Origin: Akkermansia muciniphila
GTDB taxonomy: Bacteria; Verrucomicrobiota; Verrucomicrobiia; Limisphaerales; UBA9464
Direction of reading: 5' to 3'
Assembly (NCBI GenBank): GCA_945861565.1
Contig: CAMAUY010000014.1
Span: forward strand, 1-64,000
Length of the DNA stretch: 64,000 bases
The notes under the pieces are model-generated. The model worked only from the letters and a program-made list of their open reading frames with translations. It searched no databases and was not told where the DNA came from. The first letter of the stretch is position 1, and the number at the start of each line of letters is the position of its first letter. Positions 63,383 to 64,000 of the stretch are shown piece by piece. The position numbers and the translations under genes are program-made.

Positions 63383-64000
63383 CTACTTCACGGAGATGGT
63401 CCCGCGTTGCTGAATCCATGGGACGTCACGCGGAGCTGTGCGGTCACCGGCAGTGCCCGGTCTCAACGTGTTCGGATCCAACCAACGATGAATCTCGGAG
63501 TGCCCGTCGGCAAAACTTAGTCCGCCGGCACCGTTGTGGTAGACGGCCGCCAGATTGCCCCAGCGGTTGTCAGGCTCCATGGCCACGAGAATGTAGCCGT
63601 CGTCCACGCTTTCCTCACGCTCATCAATGAACACGAACATCTGGCTCGGGTTGGTGATGTCGGATAGCTTGCGGAACGTGCGCCACGTCTTGGCCATCAA
63701 GTCGGTGTGCCAACTCTGGCCGTTCATGAAGCCGTTGACCGAAACGCTGCGGGTGCGTTGCTGCTTACGTCCACCGAGGGTCACCGTGCTCCGGTCGGCC
63801 GGGCAACGATAGATTGTGACCGATTGGCAGTAATCCCACAGCAGGCCGTGCGGTGGCTTGAGCAGGTTGACGTTGGTCGCGTCCGGCGTGTTGCCCATGA
63901 TCCAGCCGGCCACCCACCCCTTTTGATCGCCGGTCCCATTCAGAACGAGTCTCTGCTGGTTGTCCTCACTATACATCAACCAGGCAAGCTGAAGTTGCTT
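63383..64000 (-). CDS. Prepilin-like protein with H-X9-DG motif, cut by the window edge
   Basis: The C-terminal 205 residues of a protein whose start lies beyond the right edge. The visible frame begins KQLQLAWLMYSEDNQQ, which matches the NLKQLxLAWxMYxxDN segment just after the N-terminal helix of verrucomicrobial pseudopilin-like proteins. The H-X9-DG motif is in YHNGAGGLSFADGHSEIHRW, where His is followed by nine residues and DG. These proteins normally begin with a prepilin cleavage site and a membrane helix; both are outside the window. The role in a type II secretion-like system is inferred from the family name only. Confidence 0.88.
   Translation of the reverse strand, partial: KQLQLAWLMYSEDNQQRLVLNGTGDQKGWVAGWIMGNTPDATNVNLLKPPHGLLWDYCQSVTIYRCPADRSTVTLGGRKQQRTRSVSVNGFMNGQSWHTDLMAKTWRTFRKLSDITNPSQMFVFIDEREESVDDGYILVAMEPDNRWGNLAAVYHNGAGGLSFADGHSEIHRWLDPNTLRPGTAGDRTAPRDVPWIQQRGTISVK

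Overview
The window looks like a high-GC chromosome segment from the Planctomycetes-Verrucomicrobia group, most likely Verrucomicrobia near Pedosphaera/Limisphaerales. I base this on four PSCyt2/PSD1 (DUF1549/DUF1553) proteins, two Tat-exported DUF1501 proteins, a PSCyt1-WD40 protein, a prepilin-like protein with an H-X9-DG motif at the right edge, and a secreted protein whose inferred original C-terminus ends in a KYYRV-type motif. The lineage is inferred from gene content only; there is no rRNA in the window.

Layout. 0.2-2.1 kb: an RsmH-type rRNA methyltransferase outside any division cluster, and a TPMT-like methyltransferase. 2.3-7.1 kb: a damaged nonribosomal-peptide locus. It holds an oxalyl-CoA-synthetase-like ligase fused to a carrier domain, the C-terminal stub of a thiamine-diphosphate enzyme, and a condensation-thioesterase protein from which almost the whole adenylation and carrier region is missing. 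7.1-17.7 kb (minus): an RhlE-type helicase and two tandem PSCyt2/PSD1-DUF1501 cassettes, one with and one without an N-terminal haem domain. 17.9-21.9 kb (minus): a cardiolipin-synthase-like phospholipase D protein, a lipoprotein alpha/beta hydrolase and a small lipoprotein. 21.9-24.9 kb: gene-poor DNA with short repeats, a decayed gene and an IS630-family transposase. 24.9-31.7 kb (minus): a solitary PSCyt1/PSCyt2/PSD1 protein and a three-gene ABC exporter with two DUF3526-type permeases.

31.8-37.9 kb (plus): a secreted CBM9-like protein with a recent 34-bp duplication at its end followed by a clear terminator, a 2-hydroxyacid dehydrogenase, an SDR and a CotH-like protein. 38.2-47.5 kb (plus): a run of PSCyt2/PSD1 protein with a CX4CH motif, a large secreted PPC-like protein, a PSCyt1-coiled coil-WD40 protein and two overlapping SPFH proteins. 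47.5-53.6 kb: a lipase-like hydrolase, a Tat-exported beta-propeller, a ribose-type ABC importer lacking its ATPase, an unknown membrane-anchored protein and a DUF2127-like membrane protein. 53.7-56.9 kb: translation genes (GlyRS, tRNA-His, RlmM-like). 57.1-60.4 kb: an M16 peptidase pair, one catalytic and one not. 60.5-64 kb: an ECF-like sigma factor, a 44-residue membrane protein coupled to a GT-C type membrane protein, and a prepilin-like protein cut by the window edge.

No CRISPR array, prophage or obvious defence island was seen. The most unusual features are the multiply deleted NRPS locus, the 34-bp duplication that rewrites a C-terminus, the CX4CH cytochrome-like protein in a run without a DUF1501 partner, and the small-protein/glycosyltransferase pair joined by a TTGA overlap.
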